Positions 42,391 through 50,421 of a stretch of 64,000 bases of DNA are shown one piece after another. Position numbers and translations under genes: made by a program. This DNA is from Muriicola jejuensis (GTDB lineage Bacteria; Bacteroidota; Bacteroidia; Flavobacteriales; Flavobacteriaceae), in the NCBI RefSeq assembly GCF_010671595.1, contig NZ_JAABOP010000002.1, positions 434,001 to 498,000 on the forward strand, read 5' to 3'. The notes beneath the pieces are model-generated. The model searched no databases. It saw only the letters and a list, made by a program, of their open reading frames with translations, and was not told the DNA's origin. Within the stretch, counting starts at the first letter, position 1, and each line of letters begins with the position of its first letter.

Positions 42391-42469
42391 GGTTATCTCA
42401 GATTTCTGTGCTAGTGTACAGGGATTTACACATGTCCCATTGAAAAAAGAAGGATTCCTTCTGTAGACC

Positions 42470-43324
42470 TTAATCCAGGGGCAGATTCTTTTTGTGGAAG
42501 CTCAGGAGGGGCCTCTCCAGCTGCATCTTTACCTTTTTCACGGTATCCACATGCCAGAGACGCTGTATCATATTGGCGCTTTCGCGTTCCAGCATCACGA
42601 TGAGGTCACCGTTGGTCTCCCTGATATATGCCAGCAGGCTTCCTGTGATATCTTCAGAAAAACGCAAATCGAACTGTATATTCCCATACTCCACCTTGTT
42701 ACCCAGCATTTCCTTGAACCATTCCATCTGATCCTCCCCGGCATACTCCTTTTTGTTGGTTACATGCACGAGCCTGATCCTGGCCTCGAAAGGTTGCGCA
42801 AGGGATACGAGTTTCCTTACAGCGAGAATATCGGCTTCTTCAAATGCGGTCGCGTAGATGATCTCCCTTATGGACCTTACCTTGGCGGTGACGGGTACGG
42901 CCATGACCGGGATATAGGAATTGCCGATGAGGGCACTGGCCGTGCTGCCGATAAAGAGGTCCTGGAGGACACTGCTACCCTTGGTACCGATGATGATCAG
43001 GTCGGCATTCAACGACTCCACCTTTTCCAAAATACCTGCCGACGGGATACTGTTCTCGTGAACCTGCAGGATCATGTCCTCTTCGATCTCTTTCGTATTC
43101 GCGTATTTTTTGCAAAAGGCCCTGAGTTTTTCAGCCTGTTCCTTCAGCATGACTTCCTCCCTTTTGGCGTATGCGAGGCTCACCGTACTGATAAAAGTAG
43201 CTTTCATGTCAAAGACATGGAGTACATAGAGTTTGGCCTTGAGTTGTTCCCTCAAAATCAGGGCATACTGAAAGGCAGGAACGGAATTGTCCGAAAAATC
43301 AGTGGCGTAAAGGAGGGTTTTCAT
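42470..43324 (-). CDS. Universal stress protein, tandem UspA domains (second copy)
   Basis: A 284-residue tandem Usp. The start at 43324 (MKTLLYATDFSDNSVPAFQYAL) is preferred to 43360 because it gives the normal Usp N-terminus. The first domain carries IIGTKGSSVLQDLFIGSTASAL (nucleotide loop), the second is divergent (EIIYATAFEEADILAVRKLV). Its upstream region holds a near-match Fnr-type site, and it diverges from the TauE gene. It is a paralogue of the Usp at 35586. Confidence 0.92.
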   Translation of the reverse strand: MKTLLYATDFSDNSVPAFQYALILREQLKAKLYVLHVFDMKATFISTVSLAYAKREEVMLKEQAEKLRAFCKKYANTKEIEEDMILQVHENSIPSAGILEKVESLNADLIIIGTKGSSVLQDLFIGSTASALIGNSYIPVMAVPVTAKVRSIREIIYATAFEEADILAVRKLVSLAQPFEARIRLVHVTNKKEYAGEDQMEWFKEMLGNKVEYGNIQFDLRFSEDITGSLLAYIRETNGDLIVMLERESANMIQRLWHVDTVKKVKMQLERPLLSFHKKNLPLD

Positions 43325-43347
43325 GGGAGCAGACTTAGAAATCGATA

Positions 43348-43390
43348 TCAAACTAGGCAATAAACAGTTCTCATAAAATGATGATTGTCA
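43348..43390 (-). promoter_or_regulatory. Near-match Fnr/Crp-type site and -7 element before the second Usp gene
   Basis: TGATGATTGTCA at 43379-43390 has one mismatch to TGATnnnnATCA. TAGTTTGA on the minus strand (43355-43348) starts 29.5 bp from the dyad centre. Confidence 0.5.
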
Positions 43391-43455
43391 TATTACCACC
43401 GATTATGGAAAAAATATTTGATGAGCGTCTTACGAGTTTTATGAGTCGGAGGTCT

Positions 43456-43499
43456 GTAACCTAGGTTACGACCCGGGCGCTGGAGCCTGAGTACTTTTG
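43456..43499 (+). promoter_or_regulatory. Sulfur-island palindrome and promoter before the TauE/SafE gene
   Basis: GTAACCTAGGTTAC (43456-43469) is a perfect 14-bp palindrome. TACTTTTG (43492-43499), a perfect TAnnTTTG, begins 22 nt after it. Related palindromes with the same 22-nt spacing precede the CstB-like and sqr genes. The palindrome also lies in the shared spacer with the second Usp gene. Confidence 0.75.
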
Positions 43500-43518
43500 G
43501 GGGCATAAAACAGTCACT

Positions 43519-44322
43519 TTGGAAATCACATCGATTCTCGGTTTTATAGGCGCACTCGTTATTGGTGTTGTCCTGGGCCTGATCGGGGGAGGGGGTTCCA
43601 TCCTCACCGTCCCCATCCTGGTATACCTCCTGGGTATCAACCCTGTTCTGGCAACGGCTTATTCCCTTTTTGTGGTGGGGGTCTCTTCCCTCACCGGGGC
43701 ATTACAGAATATCAAGAAGAAACTCGTCGATTTCAGGACGGCCATCGTCTTTGCCATACCTGCCTTCATAGCGGTCTACCTCACCAGGCGATTTCTGGTT
43801 CCATCCATTCCTGAGGAACTGTTTTATGTGGGCGACTTTCTGGTTACACGTGATATAGGCATCATGGTATTCTTTGCCCTTATCATGCTGCTCGCCTCCT
43901 ATTCCATGATCAGGGGCAAATGTGTTAATTGTGACGACGATGAGGCCGAAATACATTACAACTACCCCATGATCATCCTTGAAGGCTTGATCGTGGGTGT
44001 TATAACAGGTATTGTGGGTGCCGGAGGAGGTTTCCTGATCATCCCCGCCCTGGTAATGCTGGCCAAACTCCCTATGAAAAAAGCCGTGGCTACCTCCCTG
44101 CTCATCATTGCGATCAAATCCCTGATCGGTTTTCTTGGGGATGTGGAGACCATGGAAATAGACTGGACATTTCTGCTCAGTTTCACGGCCTTTTCCCTCA
44201 TAGGTATCGTGCTGGGTGTATGGCTCAACAAATTCATAGAGGGCAGCAAACTCAAAAGATCCTTTGGCTGGTTTACTTTGGTGATGGGTATCTATATCAT
44301 CCTCAAGGAGATCTGGCTGTAA
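43519..44322 (+). CDS. TauE/SafE family sulfite/anion exporter
   Basis: A 267-residue inner-membrane protein of about eight helices, in two inverted halves, each starting with a G-rich helix: VVLGLIGGGGSILTVPILVYLLGINP and GVITGIVGAGGGFLIIPALVMLAKLP. This duplicated pattern is that of the TauE/SafE (DUF81) family, which exports sulfite, sulfoacetate or related anions. The start is TTG at 43519. Placed first in the sulfur group with a shared operator, it probably moves sulfite made by the dioxygenase out to the periplasmic sulfite dehydrogenase. The substrate is inferred from context. Confidence 0.9.
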   Translation: MEITSILGFIGALVIGVVLGLIGGGGSILTVPILVYLLGINPVLATAYSLFVVGVSSLTGALQNIKKKLVDFRTAIVFAIPAFIAVYLTRRFLVPSIPEELFYVGDFLVTRDIGIMVFFALIMLLASYSMIRGKCVNCDDDEAEIHYNYPMIILEGLIVGVITGIVGAGGGFLIIPALVMLAKLPMKKAVATSLLIIAIKSLIGFLGDVETMEIDWTFLLSFTAFSLIGIVLGVWLNKFIEGSKLKRSFGWFTLVMGIYIILKEIWL

Positions 44323-44335
44323 TTCGTGTACGACC

Positions 44336-44378
44336 TGACAAATGTCATTGCACAGAAGCTGCGGGAGAGGGACTTTTG
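44336..44378 (+). promoter_or_regulatory. Possible upstream second promoter of the CstB-like gene
   Basis: TGACAAATGTCA at 44336-44347 is an inverted repeat with the same N4 spacer as the Fnr-type sites. GACTTTTG (44371-44378) starts 29.5 bp from its centre and differs from TAnnTTTG in the first base only. This -7 element runs into the sulfur palindrome at 44378, so two promoters may compete. Confidence 0.4.
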
Positions 44379-44421
44379 TAACTTAAGTCACGATGAAGTC
44401 GAGCTGAACGTGCTAATTTTA
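44378..44421 (+). promoter_or_regulatory. Sulfur-island palindrome and promoter before the CstB-like gene
   Basis: GTAACTTAAGTCAC (44378-44391) has one mismatch from a perfect palindrome. TAATTTTA (44414-44421) matches TAnnTTTG except at the last base and begins 22 nt after the palindrome, as at 43456 and 51819. Confidence 0.72.
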
Positions 44422-44463
44422 AAGGAGTTAATGAACAAATAACTTTTAAAATAGAAAAACAAC

Positions 44464-45879
44464 ATGAAGATAGAACAAATCTATACCGGATGTCTGGCCC
44501 ATGCAGCCTATTATCTGGAAAGTGCGGGTGAGGCAGCCATTTTTGATCCCCTGAGGGAGGTTGGGCCTTATATAGAAAGGGCTAAAAAGGACAAGGCCCA
44601 AATAAAATACGTTTTTGAGACGCATTTTCATGCCGACTTTGTCAGTGGCCATCTCGACCTCAAGAAAAAGACAGGGGCACAGATCGTCTTTGGACCTACT
44701 GCAAAGCCCGGATATGAGGCCATTGTGGCGGAAGACGGACAGGTCTTTAAAGTGGGCGATTACCAGGTGAAGGTGATACATACCCCCGGGCATACCATGG
44801 AAAGTACGACCTACCTGCTGATAGACGAAAAAGGAAAAAAACACGGGATCATAACAGGAGACACCCTGTTCATAGGGGATGTGGGACGACCTGATCTAGC
44901 ACAGCACGTGATCTCCGAACTTACGGAAGAGAAGCTCGCCGGGTATTTGTTCGATTCCCTGAGGAATAAGATCATGACCCTGCCCGACGATCTGATCGTC
45001 TATCCCAACCACGGCGCCGGATCTGCCTGCGGCAAAATGATGAGCAAGGAGACCACAGATACCCTGGGCCATCAGAAAAAGGTGAATTACGCCCTCAGGG
45101 CTGATATGACCAAGGAAGAATTCAAGGAAGCATTGCTCACCGGACTCACCACCCCACCGGGTTATTTCCCCCAAAACGTACTGATGAACATCAAAGGGTA
45201 TGAAAGCCTGGATACCGTGATGGAGAGGGGAGAGAACCCCATGTCTCCGGAAGCCTTTGAAGCAGCGGCCAACGAGACCGATGCCTTGATGCTCGATACC
45301 CGTAATGCGGCTGATTTTGCCAAAGGGCATGTGCCTAACAGCATCAATATCGGACTCGAAGGGAATTTTGCCCAATGGGTAGGAGAGATGATCCCCGATG
45401 TAAAACAATCCATCCTGTTGATCACCTATCCCGATAAGGAAGAAGAGGCTATAACCAGGCTCTCCAGGGTAGGGTATGACCACACTATAGGGTTTCTCAA
45501 AGGGGGATTTGAACAATGGAAAAAGAGCGGAAAGGAATATGAGACCCAGGGCCGGTTGACGGCAGCAGAGCTCGAAAAGGAATACAGGAACTCAGAACCC
45601 TTGTTGTTCGATATCAGAAAGAAGAGTGAATACGACTCCGAACACGTGATAGGGGCGATCAATGTTCCCCTGAACGAGATCAACAGCCATTTGGCGCAGT
45701 TCCCGAAGGACAAACCCTTTATCCTCCATTGCGGCAGCGGATACCGCAGCATGGTTGCGGCTTCCATTCTCCAGCAAAGGGGCTGGAGCAACTTCCGGGA
45801 TGTTTCAGACGGTTTTGACGGAATCAAGGAAACAGGTATCGAGAGATCGGAATATATCTGTCCAACAACCTTATTGTAG
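44464..45879 (+). CDS. CstB-like persulfide dioxygenase with two rhodanese domains
   Basis: A 471-residue cytoplasmic enzyme. Residues 1-250 are a metallo-beta-lactamase fold of the ETHE1/persulfide dioxygenase type: THFHADFVSGH (His54, His56, Asp58, His63), TPGH (His110), TGD (Asp133) and PNHG (His183), with Cys189 in AGSACGK, as in CstB. A central rhodanese-like domain (about 265-355) has lost its Cys (LLITYPDKEEEA). The C-terminal rhodanese (about 365-465) keeps it: LHCGSGYRS, Cys423. CstB converts thiol persulfides to thiosulfate with O2. Here it should act after sulfide:quinone reductase. A shared operator precedes it. Confidence 0.93.
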   Translation: MKIEQIYTGCLAHAAYYLESAGEAAIFDPLREVGPYIERAKKDKAQIKYVFETHFHADFVSGHLDLKKKTGAQIVFGPTAKPGYEAIVAEDGQVFKVGDYQVKVIHTPGHTMESTTYLLIDEKGKKHGIITGDTLFIGDVGRPDLAQHVISELTEEKLAGYLFDSLRNKIMTLPDDLIVYPNHGAGSACGKMMSKETTDTLGHQKKVNYALRADMTKEEFKEALLTGLTTPPGYFPQNVLMNIKGYESLDTVMERGENPMSPEAFEAAANETDALMLDTRNAADFAKGHVPNSINIGLEGNFAQWVGEMIPDVKQSILLITYPDKEEEAITRLSRVGYDHTIGFLKGGFEQWKKSGKEYETQGRLTAAELEKEYRNSEPLLFDIRKKSEYDSEHVIGAINVPLNEINSHLAQFPKDKPFILHCGSGYRSMVAASILQQRGWSNFRDVSDGFDGIKETGIERSEYICPTTLL

Positions 45880-45966
45880 AATTAGTTTTTTTGGTTGGAT
45901 TGTTGAGGGGGGCGGTTCTCGGTTAGAGGCTGCCCCCCGTTATCCACGGATGTTAAATACAATGTG

Positions 45967-46311
45967 ATGTCAATTCTTAACAAATTACTTGGGCCAAAGT
46001 CGGATTTGTCCGAGAAGATAGAGATCCTCAGCGTCGAGGAATACAAAAAGGCCGTGAATAACAACGACGTGCAACTGGTAGACGTGAGAACCCCACGGGA
46101 GTTCAGGGGAGGTCATATTGCAAGGGCTATCAATATCGATTATTTCCAGGGAACAGCCTTCGAAGAAGCTTTTGAAAAATTGGATAAGGGAAAACCGGTC
46201 TATCTTTATTGCCGATCCGGGAACAGGAGCCTGAAAGCGGCCCGTAAACTGGTGTCCATGGGGTTTGAGAAGGTCTATGACCTTCAGGGTGGCATCCTGA
46301 AATGGAAGTAA
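45967..46311 (+). CDS. Single-domain rhodanese
   Basis: A 115-residue cytoplasmic sulfurtransferase. A short N-terminal extension (MSILNKLLGPKSDLSEKIE) is followed by one rhodanese fold: VQLVDVRTPREFRGGHIARAINI, then the active loop YLYCRSGNRSLKAA with the catalytic Cys, and VYDLQGGILKW at the end. ATG at 45967 is preferred over GTG at 45964. It follows the CstB-like gene by 87 bp. It may carry persulfide sulfur between the reductase and the dioxygenase. Confidence 0.93.
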   Translation: MSILNKLLGPKSDLSEKIEILSVEEYKKAVNNNDVQLVDVRTPREFRGGHIARAINIDYFQGTAFEEAFEKLDKGKPVYLYCRSGNRSLKAARKLVSMGFEKVYDLQGGILKWK

Positions 46312-46369
46312 ATACGGCCCTGCCTCTGCAGGTATAATGCAGGGTTCAGGATAATAAAAGATGATTCCT

Positions 46370-47413
46370 ATGCGGACAATGATCATACTCCTAGTACCCT
46401 TTATTTTTCTCTCCTGCCGGGAGGGAAAGAAGAACGACCCCACGCCGGAACCCCTTTCGGATCCTATTGTGATGGACCAATCCCTTGAACATGGGAAAAA
46501 GCTGGTGGAAAGCGAGTGTTATGTCTGCCACAATCCCAAGGCGGAAGAGGCCGACATGATCGCTCCGCCCATGGTGGCCGTCAGGTCGCATTACACGGAT
46601 AAGAAGACCACCCGAGAGGAATTCTCAAGGTCCCTGACCGATTGGCTCAACGATCCCCGGCCGGAAAAGGTGAAGATGCGGGGAGCATACAGGCGGTTCG
46701 GCATTATGCCTTATCAGCCCTATTCTGAAGAGGATCTGAGGGATATTTCTGCCTATCTGTACGACTCGGAACTCCCACAGCCTCAATGGTATGAAGACCA
46801 CAGGCGCCAGGGCCAAGGTAAGGGGACGGGCAAAGGGATGATGGAAGAGATGGAAGAGATGGAAGATATGGAAGATGAGGACAGCCCGTATTTTCCCAGG
46901 GCCACTTTTTACCGTAATAGAGGCAGTGAGATCGCTGCCAAGGCCCAGGGTGTACTGGGAAAGAACCTGGTAAGGGCGATACAGGAAAAGGGCACCTCGG
47001 GGGCAATTTCCTTCTGCAAGGTGCAGGCAATGAGTCTGACGGACAGTGTCGGTATCATGAACAACGCCATCGTCAAACGGGTTTCAGATAAACCCAGGAA
47101 TCTTCAAAACCGCGCCACGGCCGAGGAAACCGGATATATCATCGCCTTCAGAAGACAACTGGAAAACCAGGCCAAAAACCAGGGTGAGATCCGACCCATC
47201 CTAAAAGAAATGGGCGGGGAAGAAGTATATTACTATTCCCCTATCGTTACGAATGCCATGTGCCTTCAGTGCCACGGTAAAAGCGGGAGTGAGATACAGG
47301 AACCGGTGCTGAACACGCTCAGAGCTCTGTATCCTGCGGATGAAGCAAGAGGCTACGAAACCGGACAGGTGAGGGGGATGTGGAAGATCCAGTTTGTCAA
47401 AGAATCCCAATAA
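46370..47413 (+). CDS. Cytochrome c / DUF3365 haem-binding lipoprotein
   Basis: A protein of about 347 residues with a lipoprotein signal (MRTMIILLVPFIFLSC). The N-terminal half is a monohaem cytochrome c with CYVCH and DLRDISAYLYD. A Met/Glu-rich linker (MMEEMEEMEDMEDEDS) leads to a DUF3365 region, where NAMCLQCHGKSG gives a second haem site. DUF3365 proteins such as Tll0287-like ones bind haem and may sense redox or small molecules. It sits between the rhodanese and racemase genes and could take electrons from sulfur oxidation. The start at 46361 is an alternative. Confidence 0.85.
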   Translation: MRTMIILLVPFIFLSCREGKKNDPTPEPLSDPIVMDQSLEHGKKLVESECYVCHNPKAEEADMIAPPMVAVRSHYTDKKTTREEFSRSLTDWLNDPRPEKVKMRGAYRRFGIMPYQPYSEEDLRDISAYLYDSELPQPQWYEDHRRQGQGKGTGKGMMEEMEEMEDMEDEDSPYFPRATFYRNRGSEIAAKAQGVLGKNLVRAIQEKGTSGAISFCKVQAMSLTDSVGIMNNAIVKRVSDKPRNLQNRATAEETGYIIAFRRQLENQAKNQGEIRPILKEMGGEEVYYYSPIVTNAMCLQCHGKSGSEIQEPVLNTLRALYPADEARGYETGQVRGMWKIQFVKESQ

Positions 47414-47428
47414 ACAGCAAAAACAACT

Positions 47429-48115
47429 ATGAGAACCATTGGCCTGATCGGAGGCACTTCCTGGCATTCTACCATTGAGTATTACAAGTTGATCAACCAA
47501 ATGGTAGGTGAGACCATAGGGTCACAGGGTAACCCGGAATTACTGATCTACAGCATCAACATTGAGATCATGAGGGAACAGGACCCGGACAGGATCAATA
47601 CCAAATACCTGGAAGTATCCGGGATCTTACAGGAAGCCGGGGCCGAAGCCCTGGTTATCTGTGCCAATACACCCCATATGGCCTGCGATTACGTGCAACC
47701 AAGGATAGGCATCCCCATCCTGCATATCGCAGAAGCTACGGGCAGAAAAGCCGTTGAATTGGGAGCCCGCAAGGTAGGATTGCTGGGCAACAGGCCCACT
47801 ATGACCAGGGGGTTCATCCCCGAATACCTAAAACGGGAGTTCGGCATAGAAACGATGATCCCTCAAGGCGAAGCCGTGGACAGATCGCATTACTTTGTCT
47901 CCAGGGAACTTACCCAGGGTCATTTTACCGGGGAGGCCAGGAAATTTTATCTCGGGCAGATATCGGAACTCACAGCTCGCGGGGCAGAGGCCATTGTCCT
48001 GGGGTGCACGGAACTCCCCCTGCTTCTCAGTCAGGACGAAACAGATGTTCCTTTGCTGCCCACGACGGAACTCCACGCGCGCATGGCCTCAGATTTTATC
48101 CTCGGCCACCACTGA
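47429..48115 (+). CDS. Aspartate/glutamate racemase family protein
   Basis: A 228-residue PLP-independent racemase. The N-terminus IGLIGGTSWHSTIEYY is the family signature. The two catalytic cysteines are present: VICANTPH (Cys78) and LGCTELPLLL (Cys193). It should interconvert L- and D-aspartate, glutamate or a related acid in the cytoplasm. It follows the DUF3365 cytochrome gene by 15 bp, but a link with sulfur metabolism is not evident. Confidence 0.92.
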   Translation: MRTIGLIGGTSWHSTIEYYKLINQMVGETIGSQGNPELLIYSINIEIMREQDPDRINTKYLEVSGILQEAGAEALVICANTPHMACDYVQPRIGIPILHIAEATGRKAVELGARKVGLLGNRPTMTRGFIPEYLKREFGIETMIPQGEAVDRSHYFVSRELTQGHFTGEARKFYLGQISELTARGAEAIVLGCTELPLLLSQDETDVPLLPTTELHARMASDFILGHH

Positions 48116-48131
48116 ATCAATTTCTCTTCCC

Positions 48132-49007
48132 TTACTTTTTGACCTTACCAAAACCATAGGCATTCTGGTGCAGGAAATCCTTGGGAAAATCCTTGTCACC
48201 GGGAAAACCCAGTTGGATGGTACCGCTGTCTTCGGGAATGTAGTTGGTCTTGAAAATATAGTCCCAAAGGCTCAGACTGATCCCGAAATTGACCCCGTAA
48301 GAACCTTTGGGCAAGGTATAAGCGTGGTGATAGAGGTGCATCACGGGATTATTGAAGACATACTTAAGGGGCCCCCAGGTGATCTTGATATTGGAATGGT
48401 TGAAATGGCCAATGGCAATCGCTGCGAAATGAACGATATAGGCCTGGGAAGGTTCAAATCCGCCAAGGATCATCACCCCGAACACTTTCAGGGGTTTGTA
48501 GAGAATGTTCTCCATCCAGTGGTAGCGGAGATGTGCCGCAAAGCCCATTTCCTTTACGGAGTGGTGGACCTTGTGGAAATTCCAGAGGAAGGAGTATTTG
48601 TGAAGCAGGATGTGGGTAAACCATTGGACAAAATCGAGCACCACAAAAAAGATGAGCAATTGCAACCACATGGGAAAGGCGGAGATATCGATGATGGATA
48701 GGCTTTTGGCCGTGATCCCCACATCCTTGAAAAAGACCTCGAGCATTTTATAGAAACCACTGATCGCAATGGAGAACATGAAGAAGTTGAAGAACATGTA
48801 GAAGGCATCAAGCCAGAAGTCCTTGCGGAAGATCGACTGGTCTTTCCGCCAGGGAAAGAGGATCTCCAGTACCCACACAAAAAGGGAAATGGCTATCAGG
48901 CCCCAGAAATAATTCGTATACCAGGGAACCTCAAATAAGATGGACTTCCACGTCCACTGTACACTGCCGTTAAAGGCACTTACGAAAGCATTCCAATAAT
49001 TTTCCAT
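48132..49007 (-). CDS. Sterol desaturase / fatty acid hydroxylase family protein
   Basis: A 291-residue integral membrane di-iron enzyme, about four helices. The start at 49007 (MENYWNAFVSAFNGSV) is chosen because it follows the upstream stop by 10 bp; a start at 49061 would overlap. The His boxes are HILLHKYSFLWNFHKVHHS, HFNHSNI and HLYHHAY, which coordinate the two irons. It should hydroxylate or desaturate a lipid with O2. It is the last gene of the sulfite dehydrogenase operon, an odd partner, and may only share transcription. Confidence 0.9.
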   Translation of the reverse strand: MENYWNAFVSAFNGSVQWTWKSILFEVPWYTNYFWGLIAISLFVWVLEILFPWRKDQSIFRKDFWLDAFYMFFNFFMFSIAISGFYKMLEVFFKDVGITAKSLSIIDISAFPMWLQLLIFFVVLDFVQWFTHILLHKYSFLWNFHKVHHSVKEMGFAAHLRYHWMENILYKPLKVFGVMILGGFEPSQAYIVHFAAIAIGHFNHSNIKITWGPLKYVFNNPVMHLYHHAYTLPKGSYGVNFGISLSLWDYIFKTNYIPEDSGTIQLGFPGDKDFPKDFLHQNAYGFGKVKK

Positions 49008-49017
49008 AGTCTTTTTT

Positions 49018-49956
49018 TTAATTAGCCATCGAATCTGTTTCAATCGGGAGGCTGTCGTCATAGCTCCATTCTATCCAGGACCCGTCGTAATTCAAAACGT
49101 GCTTGTAATTGAGCAACTCGGTGAGTACAAAGGTAGTGTGGGATGAGCGAACTCCGCTATGACAATACACCACAATCGTATCTTCCCGGTCGGCTCCCAG
49201 TTTGGCGTAGATCCTATCAAGTTCCTCCCTTGGTTTAAAGGTATGAGACCCATCGTAGTCAATGGCTTCTGCCCAGTCTATATGGATACTCCCCGGGATC
49301 CTCCCCGCCTTTTTGGCTCCCGTTTTCAGTACATTTCCGCTGAATTCATCTGCACTCCTTGCATCCAGTAATACGATATTGGAAAATTCTGAGGTGAGGA
49401 GCTTTAGCAAGCCTTCTTTTTCAATAACCATGGGTCGGTCCGGAAGATCAGGAAATCTGAAATCGGTTATTTCGGCCATCGGAACTACCCGGCTGGTCTC
49501 CTTCCCCATCTTTTCCCACTGGCGCATACCCCCGTCCAGCAGGTATACCCTGTCAAAGTTGTAAAGGTTTAATAGCCACCAGAGACGGGAGGCATCCGGC
49601 GAACCCTTATCGTCATAGACCACAAGCGTGTGCCTGTCGGATATTCCGGCCCTTCCGAGGCGATCAGCGGTCAGTTCCCTGTTCAGGCGAATGCCGGCGT
49701 AGGGCAAGGTAGGATCCTGGAAATCATTTCTGTAGAGGTGTATGGCTCCCGGGATATGCGATTTATTATATTCTTCAGCCTGTCTGAAATCCACGATGAC
49801 GATCCCGGGGTCCCCGGAGTTGAGCATGGGACTGTCACAGGAGATCAGGTGTTTTTCTGCCAGGACGGTCTCATTTAGCTGAGGGTCCGGTCTTTCCTTA
49901 CATGACAGGAAAACGGCTAGCGTTAAAAAAGCAATATGACTAATCTTCCAGTTCAT
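49018..49956 (-). CDS. Periplasmic rhodanese-type sulfurtransferase lipoprotein
   Basis: A 312-residue lipoprotein (MNWKISHIAFLTLAVFLSC, Cys19) with two rhodanese domains. The first (about 40-155) has lost its catalytic Cys (VVYDDKGSPDASR). The second (about 175-305) keeps it in YCHSGVRSSHTT (Cys265). This is the usual inactive-active order of thiosulfate:cyanide or mercaptopyruvate sulfurtransferases. Located outside the cytoplasm and beside the sulfite dehydrogenase genes, it may split thiosulfate to release sulfite. It overlaps the cytochrome gene by 17 bp. Confidence 0.9.
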   Translation of the reverse strand: MNWKISHIAFLTLAVFLSCKERPDPQLNETVLAEKHLISCDSPMLNSGDPGIVIVDFRQAEEYNKSHIPGAIHLYRNDFQDPTLPYAGIRLNRELTADRLGRAGISDRHTLVVYDDKGSPDASRLWWLLNLYNFDRVYLLDGGMRQWEKMGKETSRVVPMAEITDFRFPDLPDRPMVIEKEGLLKLLTSEFSNIVLLDARSADEFSGNVLKTGAKKAGRIPGSIHIDWAEAIDYDGSHTFKPREELDRIYAKLGADREDTIVVYCHSGVRSSHTTFVLTELLNYKHVLNYDGSWIEWSYDDSLPIETDSMAN

Positions 49957-50419
49957 ACCATTGAATATCGGTCAGGATCTCACGTCTCCCTTTGTTTTTT
50001 GGGGGATAATTAGTGACCAGGTACTTAACGATGATCTCTTCATTCTTTCCCAGGTCCCAGAGGTTCTGCGTTTCCTGCATCCACCGGATGGTAGCGATCC
50101 AACGTTCCTCATTCATCCTGTTTTGCATCACCAAAAGGGCCGAATGGCAATTTGTACAATTGTTCACAACCGCCATCAGACCTTCCCCTTCTTTGAGTCC
50201 GGTTCTCAGATGGATCCCGTTCTCTATTTTATCAAAATCGTCCTCCGCAGTTACCTCCACGTATTCCGAAGGGGCCTGCTTTCCTTTAAAGAGGGAAAGG
50301 GTGGGATCGGAAAGCAGGTAGATCACCCCGAAGGCAGTGATCACAAAGAGCACCATCAGGGTGGTCAGCAACCTGTAAATGCTTCGTACCTGTGCTTTGA
50401 ATTTTTCCTTCCCTTCCAT
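49940..50419 (-). CDS. Membrane-anchored monohaem cytochrome c, SorB-like
   Basis: A 159-residue protein. The start at 50419 (MEGKEKFKAQVRS) is chosen because it lies 3 bp after the SorA-like stop; the longer open frame to 50632 would overlap that gene. One membrane helix (about 15-36) anchors it in the inner membrane. The haem site is CTNCH (residues 88-92), and TIRWMQETQNLW gives a likely axial Met114. This is the pattern of the SorB electron acceptor of sulfite dehydrogenase, so it should take electrons from the SorA-like subunit. Confidence 0.88.
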   Translation of the reverse strand: MEGKEKFKAQVRSIYRLLTTLMVLFVITAFGVIYLLSDPTLSLFKGKQAPSEYVEVTAEDDFDKIENGIHLRTGLKEGEGLMAVVNNCTNCHSALLVMQNRMNEERWIATIRWMQETQNLWDLGKNEEIIVKYLVTNYPPKNKGRREILTDIQWYELED

Positions 50420-50421
50420 AT

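Noticed and set aside
44431-44442. Tiny open frame ATG AAC AAA TAA before the CstB-like gene, with AAAGGAG upstream
   Set aside because: Only three codons, and the lineage rarely uses Shine-Dalgarno sequences; likely chance.
46322-46340. Inverted repeat CCCTGC...GCAGGG after the small rhodanese gene
   Set aside because: No T-tract follows on either strand and the loop is long, so it is not called a terminator.
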